Of a DNA stretch of 64,000 nt, positions 35,423 through 44,958 are shown piece by piece. The first letter of the stretch is position 1, and each line of letters opens with the position of its first letter. A program made the translations under genes and the position numbers. The stretch is from contig NZ_JAEUAX010000003.1 of assembly GCF_019511645.1 (NCBI RefSeq), forward strand, positions 248,001 to 312,000, written 5' to 3'. Below the pieces are notes generated by a model. That model saw nothing but the letters and a program-made list of their open reading frames with translations. It had not been told where the DNA came from and ran no database searches. Source of the DNA: Microbacterium ureisolvens. Its GTDB lineage: Bacteria; Actinomycetota; Actinomycetes; Actinomycetales; Microbacteriaceae.

Positions 35423-38176
35423 TCAGGACTCGTCGACTCCGTGGATCAGTCGCCAGACCCGCTCGCGGGTGAAGGGCTGGTGGAACGGGCGGCGGCCGAC
35501 AGCGCGCGCGATCGCATTGCCGACGGCGGCGGCCACGGGGTTGTACGGCGATTCGCTCATCGACTTCGCCCCGAACGGCCCGACGGTGTCGGACGTGTCG
35601 GCGAAGAGCACCTCGGTGACGGGGATGTCGGCGAACTGGGGCACCCGGTACTGCCGGAACGCGGGGTTGACGACGGCCCCGTCGGGTCCGATCAGCACCT
35701 CCTCGTAGAGCGCGCTGCCGAGACCCTGCGCCGCGCCGCCCTCGACCTGGCCGCGCACCTGTGCCGGATTCATGAGGTGCCCGGCGTCGGCCGCCTGCAC
35801 CGACTGCAGCACCCGCACGATGCCCGTATCGGGTTCGACGGCAACCCGGACGGCATGCACGTTGAACGACAGGCTGCGCTCGTCGCCGTGTTCGCTGCCG
35901 CGACCGACGAGGCCCTCGAGGGTCCGCTGCTCCTGGGCGGCAGCATGCACGATCTCCTCGAATGGCACGGTGCGTCGCCCGACCCGCACCCCGTCGCGTG
36001 CAAGCTCCGGAACGACGCCCTCGGGTGACCCCGCGACGGCATATGCCGTCGCGAGCATGCGGGCCCGAAGCTCGGTGCACGCGGCGGTCAGTGCTTTGCC
36101 CGCGCCGGTGACCCCCGCCGACGCGAACGCGCCGGTGTCGTGGGCGACGAGGTCGGTGTCGGCCGCGCGGAGCACGATGCGCGCGGCCTCGGCCTCGAGC
36201 ACGGTCGCCGCGATCTGCCGCAGCACCGTGCTCGTCCCGTTGCCGAACTCGGCGGTGCCGGCGGCGACGAGGATGACCCCGTCGGGCCGCAGCGTCGCGA
36301 CGGTGTGGGCGTGGTGTCCGCCCGGCGCCATGGCGGCGATGAACGACAGCGCCATCCCCTCACCGACCAGCCATCCCTCGGGGGCGGCGACGCCGTTGCC
36401 GCGGCGCAGCGCGGCCTGGGCGTCGTCGAGGCACTGGTCGAGTCCGTAGCTGCCCCAGACGAGGTCTTCGTCGTGCTCGTCGCGCACCGTGAGGAGCGGA
36501 TCTCCCTCGCGCACGGCATTGAGGCGCCGCAGGTCGAACGGGTCGATCCCGAGCTTCTGGGCGAGCATGTCCATGGCGGACTCGACGCCGAGGATCACCT
36601 GCCCCAGCCCGTACCCGCGGAACGCCCCCGACGGCACCGTGTTCGTGTACACGACCTCCGCGTCGACGCGCTTGACGGGACTCCGGTAGACGTTGATCGA
36701 CTCGGCGCACCCGTGGAACATGACGCCGATCCCGTGGTTGCCGTACGCGCCGGTGTCGCTCAGCACGTCGAGCTTCATGGCGGTGAGGACGCCGTCCGCG
36801 GTGGCGCCGAGGGTCACCGCCACGCGGAACGGATGCCGCACCGACGCGCGACGGAACTGGTCGGCGCGGGAGAACTCGTACGCGACCCGGCGGCCGGTGC
36901 GCAGCACGGCGAGGGCGACGAAGTCTTCGGTGAACATCTCCTGCTTGCCCCCGAACCCGCCCCCGACCCGAGCCGCGAACACGCGGATCCGCTCGCGGGG
37001 AAGGTGGAACAGCCGCGACAGCTCGTTGCGTACCAGGAAGGGCACCTGCGTGCTGGAACGCACGACCAGCCGGCCCTCGTCGTCGAGCCACCCGATCGCG
37101 CCGTGCGTCTCGAGCTGGGCATGCGACACGCGGCTCGTACGCCACGTGCCCGAGACCGTCACGGCGCTGGCCGCCAGTGCGGCGTCCGCGTCGCCGCCGA
37201 TGCCGTCGTGCAGCGTCGCGATGACATTGCGGTCGGCCTCGGAGACGCGCTCCTGCGGCGTCCGGTCGGGATGGATCAGGGGCGCCCCCGGCAGGCGCGC
37301 CTCCTCCGGATCGAACACCGCGGGGAGCACCTCGTAGGTCACGTCGATCAGCCGGCAGGCGGCATCCGCGATCTCCGCCGTCTCGGCGACGACCGCGGCC
37401 ACACGCTGGCCGACGAACCGCACCACGTCGTCGAGCAGGCGGGTGTCGTCGGGGTCGTCCTCGCGCAGCTCGTGCCGGGCGGTCGAGTAGAGCCGCGCCG
37501 TGACGTTCTCGTGGGTGAAGACGGCGACAACCCCGGGCAGCGCGCGCGCCGCGGTGTCGTCGATGCTCGTGACGCGTGCGTGCGCGTGCGGCGAGCCGAC
37601 CACGCGCAGCACGAGCGCGCCGTCGAGGTCGGTGTCGAACGTGTACGGCTCGAGGCCCTGCACAACGCGGCGTCCGGGTTCGGGCCGCACCGATGCGCCG
37701 ACGCGAAGCTCACCGGCGTCGGGAGCCGCCCCGGTCTCGCGCACGGGACCCAGCACCGATTCGAGGGCCTCGCGGATCGGGCGGTACCCCGTGCAGCGGC
37801 ACAGGTTGCCCTTCATGCGGCGATCGAGGTCGGGGAGGTCGCCGGCGCACAGCGTCGACGCCGTCACGGCCATGCCCGGCGTGCAGAACCCGCATTGGAA
37901 CCCGAAGTGCTCGATCAGCGCCTCCTGCACGGGGTGCAGCTCGTCGCCGGGCGCGAGGCCGGCCGCCGTCGTCACGTCGACGCCCTCGGCGCGGACGGCC
38001 GGCACGATGCAGGAGTGCACGGGCACGCCGTCGATGAGCACCGAGCACGCGCCGCAGTCGCCTGCGTCGCACCCCTTCTTCACCTCGGTGCGCCCGCTCT
38101 CGCGCAGGAGCGTCCGCAGGCACTGGCCGGGCCGCGGCTCCACCTCGATCGGCTCGCCGTTGACGTGCAGCTTCAC
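35423..38176 (-). CDS. Xanthine dehydrogenase, fused [2Fe-2S] and molybdenum subunits
   Basis: A 917-aa fusion. Residues 1-150 hold both [2Fe-2S] sites: C36, C41, C44, C56, then C95, C98, C126, C128. The rest is the molybdopterin-binding large subunit with GGGFGGKQE, SGAFRGYGLGQ and a C-terminal FGAKSMSESP carrying the likely catalytic Glu. It oxidises hypoxanthine and xanthine to urate together with the separate FAD subunit. A related aldehyde or nicotinate-type hydroxylase is possible, but the operon favours purine. The 4-nt overlap with the FAD gene shows coupling. Confidence 0.88.
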   Translation of the reverse strand: MKLHVNGEPIEVEPRPGQCLRTLLRESGRTEVKKGCDAGDCGACSVLIDGVPVHSCIVPAVRAEGVDVTTAAGLAPGDELHPVQEALIEHFGFQCGFCTPGMAVTASTLCAGDLPDLDRRMKGNLCRCTGYRPIREALESVLGPVRETGAAPDAGELRVGASVRPEPGRRVVQGLEPYTFDTDLDGALVLRVVGSPHAHARVTSIDDTAARALPGVVAVFTHENVTARLYSTARHELREDDPDDTRLLDDVVRFVGQRVAAVVAETAEIADAACRLIDVTYEVLPAVFDPEEARLPGAPLIHPDRTPQERVSEADRNVIATLHDGIGGDADAALAASAVTVSGTWRTSRVSHAQLETHGAIGWLDDEGRLVVRSSTQVPFLVRNELSRLFHLPRERIRVFAARVGGGFGGKQEMFTEDFVALAVLRTGRRVAYEFSRADQFRRASVRHPFRVAVTLGATADGVLTAMKLDVLSDTGAYGNHGIGVMFHGCAESINVYRSPVKRVDAEVVYTNTVPSGAFRGYGLGQVILGVESAMDMLAQKLGIDPFDLRRLNAVREGDPLLTVRDEHDEDLVWGSYGLDQCLDDAQAALRRGNGVAAPEGWLVGEGMALSFIAAMAPGGHHAHTVATLRPDGVILVAAGTAEFGNGTSTVLRQIAATVLEAEAARIVLRAADTDLVAHDTGAFASAGVTGAGKALTAACTELRARMLATAYAVAGSPEGVVPELARDGVRVGRRTVPFEEIVHAAAQEQRTLEGLVGRGSEHGDERSLSFNVHAVRVAVEPDTGIVRVLQSVQAADAGHLMNPAQVRGQVEGGAAQGLGSALYEEVLIGPDGAVVNPAFRQYRVPQFADIPVTEVLFADTSDTVGPFGAKSMSESPYNPVAAAVGNAIARAVGRRPFHQPFTRERVWRLIHGVDES

Positions 38177-39012
38177 GCGGTCTCCTCCCCGTCGAAGAGA
38201 TCGCGGCGGATCCGCTCGCCGAGCACCACGCTGACACCGCGCCGCCAGTCGGCGGCGCCGAGCGGGTCGGAGTAGTAGCCCGCGGCGCCTGAGATCGCGG
38301 CGGCGAGGGCCGCGGCATCCGGGATCCCCTCGAAGCGGAAGACCGACGGTCGCTCTGTCGCTGCGGTCACCACGATGACGCAGGAGCCGTCCTCATCGAG
38401 CCGCCCCGACACGACGGCTCCCGATCGGCCGTGCTCGGCGAGCGCGATCTTGTGCAGCGCCGCGCGAGCCCGCAGCGCGGCGTCCGGCAGGTCGATCGCC
38501 CGCAGCACGTCACCCTGCCCGAGCGCGTTCTCGCCGTTGGCGGTGACCAGTTCGGCCACCGCGATCCGGTACGCCGACCCGTCGGCCCGCCACACCTCGG
38601 CGATGCCGTCGAGCGTCACGACGAGGGCCGTCATCGACCCGGCGGCGAAGGCACGGCAGACGTTGCCGCCGACCGTGGCGGTGTTCCATACCTTGAACGA
38701 GGCGAGCAGCGCGTTGGCCGCGTGGGGAATGACGGATGCTGCCGCCCACCCCTCCGGCACACGCAGGCCGCCACGGCCACCGGCCCATGCCACGAGCTCC
38801 GCGATCGTGCAGGTCGCGCCGATCCGCAGGCCCGCGGCGGTGATCTCGAGCGCCGGCCACCCCATCGACGTGAGGTCGACGAACCCCGTCGTGCCGGGCT
38901 GCGGCTCGCTCATGAGCCATGTGCCGCCGGCGATGAAGGTCTCGCCCGGAGCGAGCACGAGGTCGTCGCGCGTGCGCGCCCGCCGGAACGAGGTGATGGA
39001 GGTGATGTCCAC
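38173..39012 (-). CDS. Xanthine dehydrogenase FAD-binding subunit
   Basis: A 279-aa CO-dehydrogenase flavoprotein-type subunit. The FAD-binding pattern FIAGGTWLM (near 26-34), VDLTSMG, IGATCTIAEL and NTATVGGNVCRA (near 108-119) is intact. It passes electrons from the Fe-S clusters to NAD+ or another acceptor. The GTG at 39012 with GAGG upstream is preferred because the longer frame would run into the deaminase stop at 39023. Confidence 0.85.
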   Translation of the reverse strand: MDITSITSFRRARTRDDLVLAPGETFIAGGTWLMSEPQPGTTGFVDLTSMGWPALEITAAGLRIGATCTIAELVAWAGGRGGLRVPEGWAAASVIPHAANALLASFKVWNTATVGGNVCRAFAAGSMTALVVTLDGIAEVWRADGSAYRIAVAELVTANGENALGQGDVLRAIDLPDAALRARAALHKIALAEHGRSGAVVSGRLDEDGSCVIVVTAATERPSVFRFEGIPDAAALAAAISGAAGYYSDPLGAADWRRGVSVVLGERIRRDLFDGEETA

Positions 39013-39022
39013 GTGTGCCTCG

Positions 39023-40381
39023 TCAGAGCCGCTCGGCAAGGGCGACGGATGCCGCGGCCACCGCGCGCGCGAGACGGTCTTCGTCGGCGGTGACCAGGGT
39101 CGCGTTCTCGACGACGGCGCGGCCGCCGACGTACAGCCGCTTCAGGGGCGGAAGGGCGCCCAGGCCGAGGGCGGCGACCGGGTCGAGGATGCCCGCGTGC
39201 TCGACCCGGTCGACCTGCCACACCGCGATGTCGGCGAGCTTGCCGGGCTCGAGCGATCCGATCTCCTGCTCCCGGCCGAGCACCCGGGCGCCGCCCATCG
39301 TGGCCATGCGCAGGCCGTCGCGCACGCTCATCGAGTCCGACCCGGTGCGCAGGCGCCCCATGAGCACCGCCTCCCGGATCTCGACGCCCAGCTGCCCCGA
39401 CTCGTTGGACGCGGCGCCGTCCACCCCGAGCCCCACCGGTGCCCCGGCATCCAGCAGCGCTCGCACCGGAGCGATCCCCGCCGCCAGCCGCCCGTTCGAC
39501 GAGGGGCAGTGCGCGACGCCGGTGCCCGTCGCCGCGTAGCGCGCGATCGACGGGGCGTCCAGGTGCACCGCGTGCGCCATCCACACGTCGTCACCCAGCC
39601 ACCCGAGGTCTTCGAGGTACTGCGTCGGGGTGCGGCCGAAGTGCTCGGCGCAGTACGCGTCCTCCTCGACCGTCTCCGAGGCGTGGGTGTGCAGGCGCAC
39701 CCCCAGCGATCGGGCCATCGTCGCGGATTCGCGCAGGAGGTCGGCGGTGACCGAGAACGGCGAGCACGGGGCGATCGCGATGCGCACCATCGCGTCGGTC
39801 GACGGGTCGTGATAGCGCTCGACCGCCTCCTGCGACGCCGCGAGCGCAGCATCCGTCGTCTCGACCGCCGAGTCCGGCGGCAGCCCGCCCTGCGAGGCGC
39901 CCAGGTCCATCGACCCGCGCGTCGCGTGCAGCCGGACGCCCACGGTCGAGGCGGCGTCGACGATCGCGCCGACGATGTCGCCGGATCCCCTCGGGAAGAC
40001 GTAGTGGTGGTCGCCGACGGTCGTGCAGCCCGACCGCGCGAGCACGGCCATCGCGCCGGCGGCCCCCACGCCCGTGAGGTCGGCGTCGATGCGCGACCAC
40101 AGCGGATACAGCGCCGTGAGCCAATCGAACAGGATCGCATCCTGCGCGTAGCCGCGCGTGAGCCACTGGTACAGGTGGTGGTGGGTGTTGATGAGGCCCG
40201 GGGTGACGAGGCAGCCGCGCGCATCGACGATGTCGGCCCCGTCGCGCAGCGCGGGGTCCGCCGGGCCCGCTCCGACGGCGGCGATGCGTGCGCCCTCGAT
40301 CACGACATGGCCGTCGTGGTGCTCCGTCCCCGCGGTGTCGACCGTGGCGATGTGCGCGTGCTCGATGATGGTGCGGGTCAT
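39023..40381 (-). CDS. 8-oxoguanine deaminase-type amidohydrolase
   Basis: A 452-aa zinc amidohydrolase of the ATZ/TRZ subtype. Metal ligands are in NTHHHLYQW (66-74), THASET (near 233) and the late Asp in GVDGAASNESG. The HHHLYQWLTRGYAQD region is the hallmark of bacterial 8-oxoguanine deaminases, which also sit in purine clusters, rather than of ordinary guanine deaminase. It would yield urate directly from 8-oxoguanine. Guanine deaminase activity is the main alternative. Overlaps xdhC by 4 nt. Confidence 0.8.
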   Translation of the reverse strand: MTRTIIEHAHIATVDTAGTEHHDGHVVIEGARIAAVGAGPADPALRDGADIVDARGCLVTPGLINTHHHLYQWLTRGYAQDAILFDWLTALYPLWSRIDADLTGVGAAGAMAVLARSGCTTVGDHHYVFPRGSGDIVGAIVDAASTVGVRLHATRGSMDLGASQGGLPPDSAVETTDAALAASQEAVERYHDPSTDAMVRIAIAPCSPFSVTADLLRESATMARSLGVRLHTHASETVEEDAYCAEHFGRTPTQYLEDLGWLGDDVWMAHAVHLDAPSIARYAATGTGVAHCPSSNGRLAAGIAPVRALLDAGAPVGLGVDGAASNESGQLGVEIREAVLMGRLRTGSDSMSVRDGLRMATMGGARVLGREQEIGSLEPGKLADIAVWQVDRVEHAGILDPVAALGLGALPPLKRLYVGGRAVVENATLVTADEDRLARAVAAASVALAERL

Positions 40382-41553
40382 GAGGCTCCTGTCGCTCCGG
40401 CGGGGAAAGGGACGATGGATGCTGCGCACGAACGCGCGGCGACCTCGACGGGGGCCGCGGGTGAGGCGTCGACATCAGGGGCGGCCGGAGGGGCACCGGT
40501 GGACGCACGCCTGTGGAGCGGGCCCGACCGTTCCCGCAGCGCCGCCCCGCTTCCGCCGTGGCGCGCCGCGATGATCTCGGCGAGCACCGACACCGCGGTC
40601 TCCTCCGGAGTGGAACCGCCGAGGTCCAGCCCGAGCGGCGCGTGCAGGCGGGCCAGGTCGTCCTCGGGAACGCCCCGCTCCCGCAGCAGCTCGTCGCGGC
40701 GGGCGACGGTCGCCCGCGCCCCCATCGCACCGACGAAGCCGACGGGCAGCGCGAGCGCGGCCTCGAGCGACGGCACGTCGACGCGCTCGTCGTGGGTCAG
40801 GACGCAGATCGCGCTGCGGGTGTCGAGCGCCTCAGGTTCGAGTCCGGCGAGGTAGACCTGAGGGAGCTCGGCCACGAGCCGCACCGCGTCGGGGAAGCGT
40901 TCGCGCGTCACGAGCGTCGGCCACACATCGCACACCTCGACCGCGAAGCCGGCCGCCGTCGCCACACGGCAGAGTGCCGCAGCGTGCTCGCCCGCGCCGA
41001 GCAGGAGGAGCCGCGGGCGCGGTGCCGACGAGATCGCGAGCACGTCGTGCCCCCCGCATGCGCCGGGCAGCACGAGCGAGTCGCGCGCCCCGATCGCCGG
41101 AGCCAGGGTGTCGGCGGCCACCGCGAGGCGCAGCATCCGTTCGTCCATCGCCTGCCCCGCGGACGCGCCCGACAGAACGATCCCGATCGTCACGCCGCGC
41201 CCGGCGGCGGCGGCTTCGAGGAATCGGATGACGTGGTCCTCCGCAGACACCGGGTAGGCGATGACGTCGACGCTTCCGCCGCACGCGAGCCCGGCGGCGT
41301 GGGCGGCGTCGTCCGAGAACCCCAGGCGCGCGGCCTGCGGGCGCCCGGTGAGGCGGGCGTGGTGGGCGAGCAGCACGGCGTCGCCCTCGACACACCCGCC
41401 CGAGATCGATCCGATCACGCGCCCGTCGGCGGTCACCGCCATCGTCGCGCCTGGGCCCCGCGGCGCGCTGCGCGCCACCCGGGTGACGGTGACCGCCGCG
41501 ACCGGGACGCCGCTCGCGAGCAGCGGCAACAGATCGCGGGCGAGCTCGAGCAT
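40378..41553 (-). CDS. XdhC-family molybdenum cofactor insertion protein
   Basis: A 391-aa XdhC/CoxI protein that binds and sulfurates Moco and delivers it to xanthine dehydrogenase. The N-terminal block has [26 protein letters not shown] sequence (pattern only) and ISGGCVEGDAV near 50-60. The Rossmann part has LLLLGAGEHAAALCRVA near 196-212. The C-terminal 45 residues are a Pro/Ala tail not usual for the family. It is the first gene of the xdh operon, and its ATG is 6 nt from a TAGCGT element, so it is probably leaderless. Confidence 0.85.
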   Translation of the reverse strand: MLELARDLLPLLASGVPVAAVTVTRVARSAPRGPGATMAVTADGRVIGSISGGCVEGDAVLLAHHARLTGRPQAARLGFSDDAAHAAGLACGGSVDVIAYPVSAEDHVIRFLEAAAAGRGVTIGIVLSGASAGQAMDERMLRLAVAADTLAPAIGARDSLVLPGACGGHDVLAISSAPRPRLLLLGAGEHAAALCRVATAAGFAVEVCDVWPTLVTRERFPDAVRLVAELPQVYLAGLEPEALDTRSAICVLTHDERVDVPSLEAALALPVGFVGAMGARATVARRDELLRERGVPEDDLARLHAPLGLDLGGSTPEETAVSVLAEIIAARHGGSGAALRERSGPLHRRASTGAPPAAPDVDASPAAPVEVAARSCAASIVPFPAGATGAS

Positions 41554-41559
41554 GGCGTC

Positions 41560-41602
41560 ACGCTAGGCGGGCGATGTTTCGCGCGGGCTACGCTCAGGAA
41601 AC
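41560..41602 (-). promoter_or_regulatory. GlnR-like promoter of the xanthine dehydrogenase operon
   Basis: Minus strand: GTAGC-N6-GAAAC (41591-41576, one or two mismatches in the outer half), ten bases, TAGCGT (41565-41560), six bases, ATG at 41553. A GAAAC on the plus strand (41598-41602) shares the central GCTAC, so the same centre could face the divergent mocA-like gene. Confidence 0.55.
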
Positions 41603-41643
41603 GCCCCGCGCTCCGCGGGCCCGGGCGACAGGGGGTGAGCCGG

Positions 41644-42198
41644 ATGCGAGTGTGCGGCATCGTGCTCGCGGCGGGGGCCGGGTCGCGTTTCGGCTTCCCC
41701 AAGGGGCTGGCCCGCACGCCCGGGGGAACCCCGTGGGTCGCGCGGGCGACCGCCATGCTGCGCACGGCAGGGTGCGACGACGTCGTCGTGGTGGTCGGCG
41801 CGAGGGGGCGCGAGGTGGCGCGGCTCGCCCCCGCCGACGCGCGAGTGGTCGTCGCCGACGACTGGGCCGTCGGTCTGTCGGCGGCACTGCGCGCGGGGCT
41901 CGGCGCGGCGGGCGAGGCCGATGTCGCGGTCGTCACGCCGGTGGATACTCCGGATGCTGCGCCCCAGGCGGTCGCGCGGGTGCTCGGCGCGCTCGGGCCG
42001 GCGCCGCGGGACGGCCTCGCCCAGGCGGTGTACGGCGGGCGTCCGGGGCACCCGGTCGCGATCGGTGCGAGCCACCTGCCCGGGCTGATCGCCGACGTCA
42101 CGGGCGACCGCGGTGCGCGCGCGTACCTGGAGCGCCACGGTGCCGCGGAGGTCGAGTGCGCCGACCTGTGGTCGGGCGCCGACATCGATGCTCCATGA
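41644..42198 (+). CDS. MocA/MobA-like molybdenum cofactor nucleotidyltransferase
   Basis: A 184-aa NTP transferase. The opening GIVLAAGAGSRFGFPKGLA (residues 5-23) is the nucleotide-binding signature of MobA/MocA proteins, with TPVDTPDA near 99-106 and GRPGHPVAIG near 137-146. MocA makes the cytosine dinucleotide form of Moco used by xanthine dehydrogenase-type enzymes, which fits its place divergent from xdhC. The start has AGGGGGTGAG upstream. Confidence 0.85.
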   Translation: MRVCGIVLAAGAGSRFGFPKGLARTPGGTPWVARATAMLRTAGCDDVVVVVGARGREVARLAPADARVVVADDWAVGLSAALRAGLGAAGEADVAVVTPVDTPDAAPQAVARVLGALGPAPRDGLAQAVYGGRPGHPVAIGASHLPGLIADVTGDRGARAYLERHGAAEVECADLWSGADIDAP

Positions 42199-42263
42199 CA
42201 GCGGGCGCCGACCGCGTGCGGACCGGGCCTTCTGCGGCGCTCAGCGGCGTCCGTGCGCGAGTG

Positions 42264-43196
42264 TCAGCCGCCGAGGACGACGTTGATCGGCGCCTCGCCC
42301 GCGGCCAGGCGCTCGATCTGCGTGCGCACGAGCTTCGCCACTCGCGGCCGCATCGCGCTCGATGCACCGCCGACATGCGGGGCGATGAGCACGCCCGGCA
42401 GGGCCCAGAGGGGATGCCCCTCGGGGAGCGGTTCCGGTTCGGTCACATCCAGTGCCGCGCGGATGCGGCCGCGACGGACGTGATCGACGAGGGCATCGGT
42501 GTCCACGATCGTGCCGCGACCGACGTTGATGATGAGAGCGCCGTCCGGAAGCGCCGCCAGGAAAGCGTCGTCGACGAGTCCCTGGGTGGCCTCGCCGCCC
42601 GGCAGGGTCACGATCACGATCTCGGCGTGGGGGAGCAGCTCCGGCAGCTCGTCGATGCCGTGGACCGCCACGCCGTCCTCGTCGCGGGCGCGCGATGCGA
42701 CCGGAGTGAGCTCCACCTCGAAGGGTGCGAGCCGCGCGGCCACCGCCTTGCCGACCCCGCCGTAGCCGAGGAGCAGGACCCGCCGGTCGGCGAGACTCTG
42801 CGCGAAGACCGGAGCCCAGCGGCCGGCCGCGGTGTCGACCGCGAACGCGTCGATGTGCCGCTGCGCCGCGATGGCGAGTCCCACCGCGAGTTCGGCCGTC
42901 GACGTCTCGTGCACCGACGCGGCGTTGGCGAACACCAGCCCCTTCGGCAGCATGTCGGCGACGCCGTCGTACCCGATCGACTGGCCCTGCACGAGCCCGA
43001 CCTCGACGCCCTCGAGACGCTCGAGCACACGCGCCATCGACATGTAGGGCGGCACCACGATGTCGAACCGGTCACGCGGGGCGGCAGCATCCATCGGCCA
43101 CACCACCAGTTCGACGCCGTCGGGCAGGGCTCCGAGATCCGCGGCGAGCTGCTCGGTGGGGACGCTGACGACGATATTCCGGGTGTCTGTGCTCAC
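42264..43196 (-). CDS. D-isomer 2-hydroxyacid dehydrogenase family protein
   Basis: A 310-aa NAD(P)-dependent dehydrogenase. The cofactor motif LLLGYGGVGKAVA is near 139-151, IINVGRGTIVDTDAL near 222-236, and the catalytic H within PHVGGASSAM near 276. It reduces or oxidises an alpha-keto or hydroxy acid, possibly a glyoxylate/hydroxypyruvate reductase. The GTG start lies 7 nt from a TAGCCT -10-like element, so it is probably leaderless. It is convergent with mocA. Confidence 0.88.
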   Translation of the reverse strand: MSTDTRNIVVSVPTEQLAADLGALPDGVELVVWPMDAAAPRDRFDIVVPPYMSMARVLERLEGVEVGLVQGQSIGYDGVADMLPKGLVFANAASVHETSTAELAVGLAIAAQRHIDAFAVDTAAGRWAPVFAQSLADRRVLLLGYGGVGKAVAARLAPFEVELTPVASRARDEDGVAVHGIDELPELLPHAEIVIVTLPGGEATQGLVDDAFLAALPDGALIINVGRGTIVDTDALVDHVRRGRIRAALDVTEPEPLPEGHPLWALPGVLIAPHVGGASSAMRPRVAKLVRTQIERLAAGEAPINVVLGG

Positions 43197-43300
43197 CCGC
43201 TCCAGGCTACCGGCGCGGTGCGGAGTCGGCAGCGCCTCGCGGCGCTACGCTCGCGTCGAGCGGCGACCGCGACCCGTGCGGCGCGCGGGAGGAGGCGGAC

Positions 43301-43732
43301 GTGGTTCCCGAGATCAACTACTGGGCGGTGCTGATCGCCACGGCGTCGAGCATGGTCGTCGGCTCGATCTGGTACACGCCGAAGGTGTTCGGCACCCGAT
43401 GGGCGAAGCTCGCGAACGTCGACATGAACCGGCCCGGCGCCAGCGCCGTGGTGCCGATCGTGGTCACCGTGATCGTCAGCTTCGTGACCGCGTGGGTGCT
43501 GGCCGGCGCCGCGTCGATCGCGTGGCACTTCTACGGCGGCAGCTACCTGTGGGCCGCGCTGCTGACCGGCGTGATCCTGTGGGCGGGCTTCACGGCGGCC
43601 CGCTTCATCACCCACGACGCCTTCGAGGGGCGGCCGTCCTCGCTCACCGTGCTCAACATCTCGCACGAACTCGTGACGATCGTGGTGATGGCGCTCATCA
43701 TCGGCGTGTGGCCGCCGGCCGGGACCGTCTGA
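43301..43732 (+). CDS. DUF1761 membrane protein
   Basis: A 143-aa protein with four predicted membrane spans. The family pattern GSIWYTPKVFGTRWAKL near 21-37 and NISHELVTIVVMALIIG near the end are present. Function unknown. The GTG has a very strong GGAGGAGG ribosome site. It stops 19 bp before the convergent purQ stop. Confidence 0.8.
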   Translation: MVPEINYWAVLIATASSMVVGSIWYTPKVFGTRWAKLANVDMNRPGASAVVPIVVTVIVSFVTAWVLAGAASIAWHFYGGSYLWAALLTGVILWAGFTAARFITHDAFEGRPSSLTVLNISHELVTIVVMALIIGVWPPAGTV

Positions 43733-43751
43733 CCGGTCGGATGCCGCGGGC

Positions 43752-44455
<704 letters not shown>

Positions 44456-44459
<4 letters not shown>

Positions 44460-44704
44460 TGCACGACCTCGATGCCGACGACGTCCTCGATCACGGAGTT
44501 GGAGAGGATCTCGTCGGCGATGCGCTGGGCCTCGGCGAGCACCTCGTCGGTGACCTCGCCGTCGACCGTGAGCTCGAACCGCTTGCCGATGCGGACACCT
44601 GAGAAGTCGGAGACGCCGAGACGGGCGAATGCGCCGGAGACGGCCTTCCCCTGCGGGTCCAGAAGCTCGGCCTTGGGCATGACGTCGACGACGATGGTGG
44701 GCAT
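44456..44704 (-). CDS. purS: Phosphoribosylformylglycinamidine synthase subunit PurS
   Basis: PurS, 82 aa, the small dimeric subunit that bridges PurQ and PurL. The pattern [15 protein letters not shown] at 8-22 and the end [11 protein letters not shown] are typical. The ATG at 44704 is preceded by CGGAG. It is divergent from the cellobiose operon, with 254 bp between them. Confidence 0.94.
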
Positions 44705-44813
44705 GTGACAGCTCCGGATGTCGCGGGCAGGGGTCGCCTCCAGTCTACGGTCCCGCGCGCACGGCGTTTCTCCGGCGGCCGGAAACCGCCGTGACACAAC
44801 CGTGATCAATCCG

Positions 44814-44883
44814 TGGGAGCGCTCCCTTGACTTCGTGGGAGCGATCCCATAGCGTTGCGTCTCGATCGATGGGAACGCTCCCA
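44814..44883 (+). promoter_or_regulatory. ceb promoter with three CebR-type operators
   Basis: Three 14-bp palindromes match the CebR consensus TGGGAGCGCTCCCA: 44814-44827 (one mismatch), 44836-44849 (TGGGAGCGATCCCA), 44870-44883 (TGGGAACGCTCCCA). A sigma-70-type promoter runs through them: TTGACT at 44827-44832, 17 bp, TAGCGT at 44850-44855. Operator 2 fills the spacer, operator 1 abuts the -35, and operator 3 follows the start site. The rest of the 44705-44958 gap shows nothing else clear. Confidence 0.88.
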
Positions 44884-44958
44884 CGACCACCACCCGGCAC
44901 GGTTCCCTCCGCGCCGGTCCTGCAACACACACGACCCTGACAACACAAAGGAGTGACA

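Noticed and set aside
36140..38275. A 711-codon plus-strand frame opposite xanthine dehydrogenase
   Set aside because: Same shadow pattern; the minus-strand protein has all eight Fe-S cysteines and Mo motifs.
39023..40381. Triazine hydrolase (AtzB/TrzN) as the function of the amidohydrolase
   Set aside because: The ATZ/TRZ fold is shared, but the operon with xdhC and xanthine dehydrogenase and the HHHLYQW region favour a purine deaminase.
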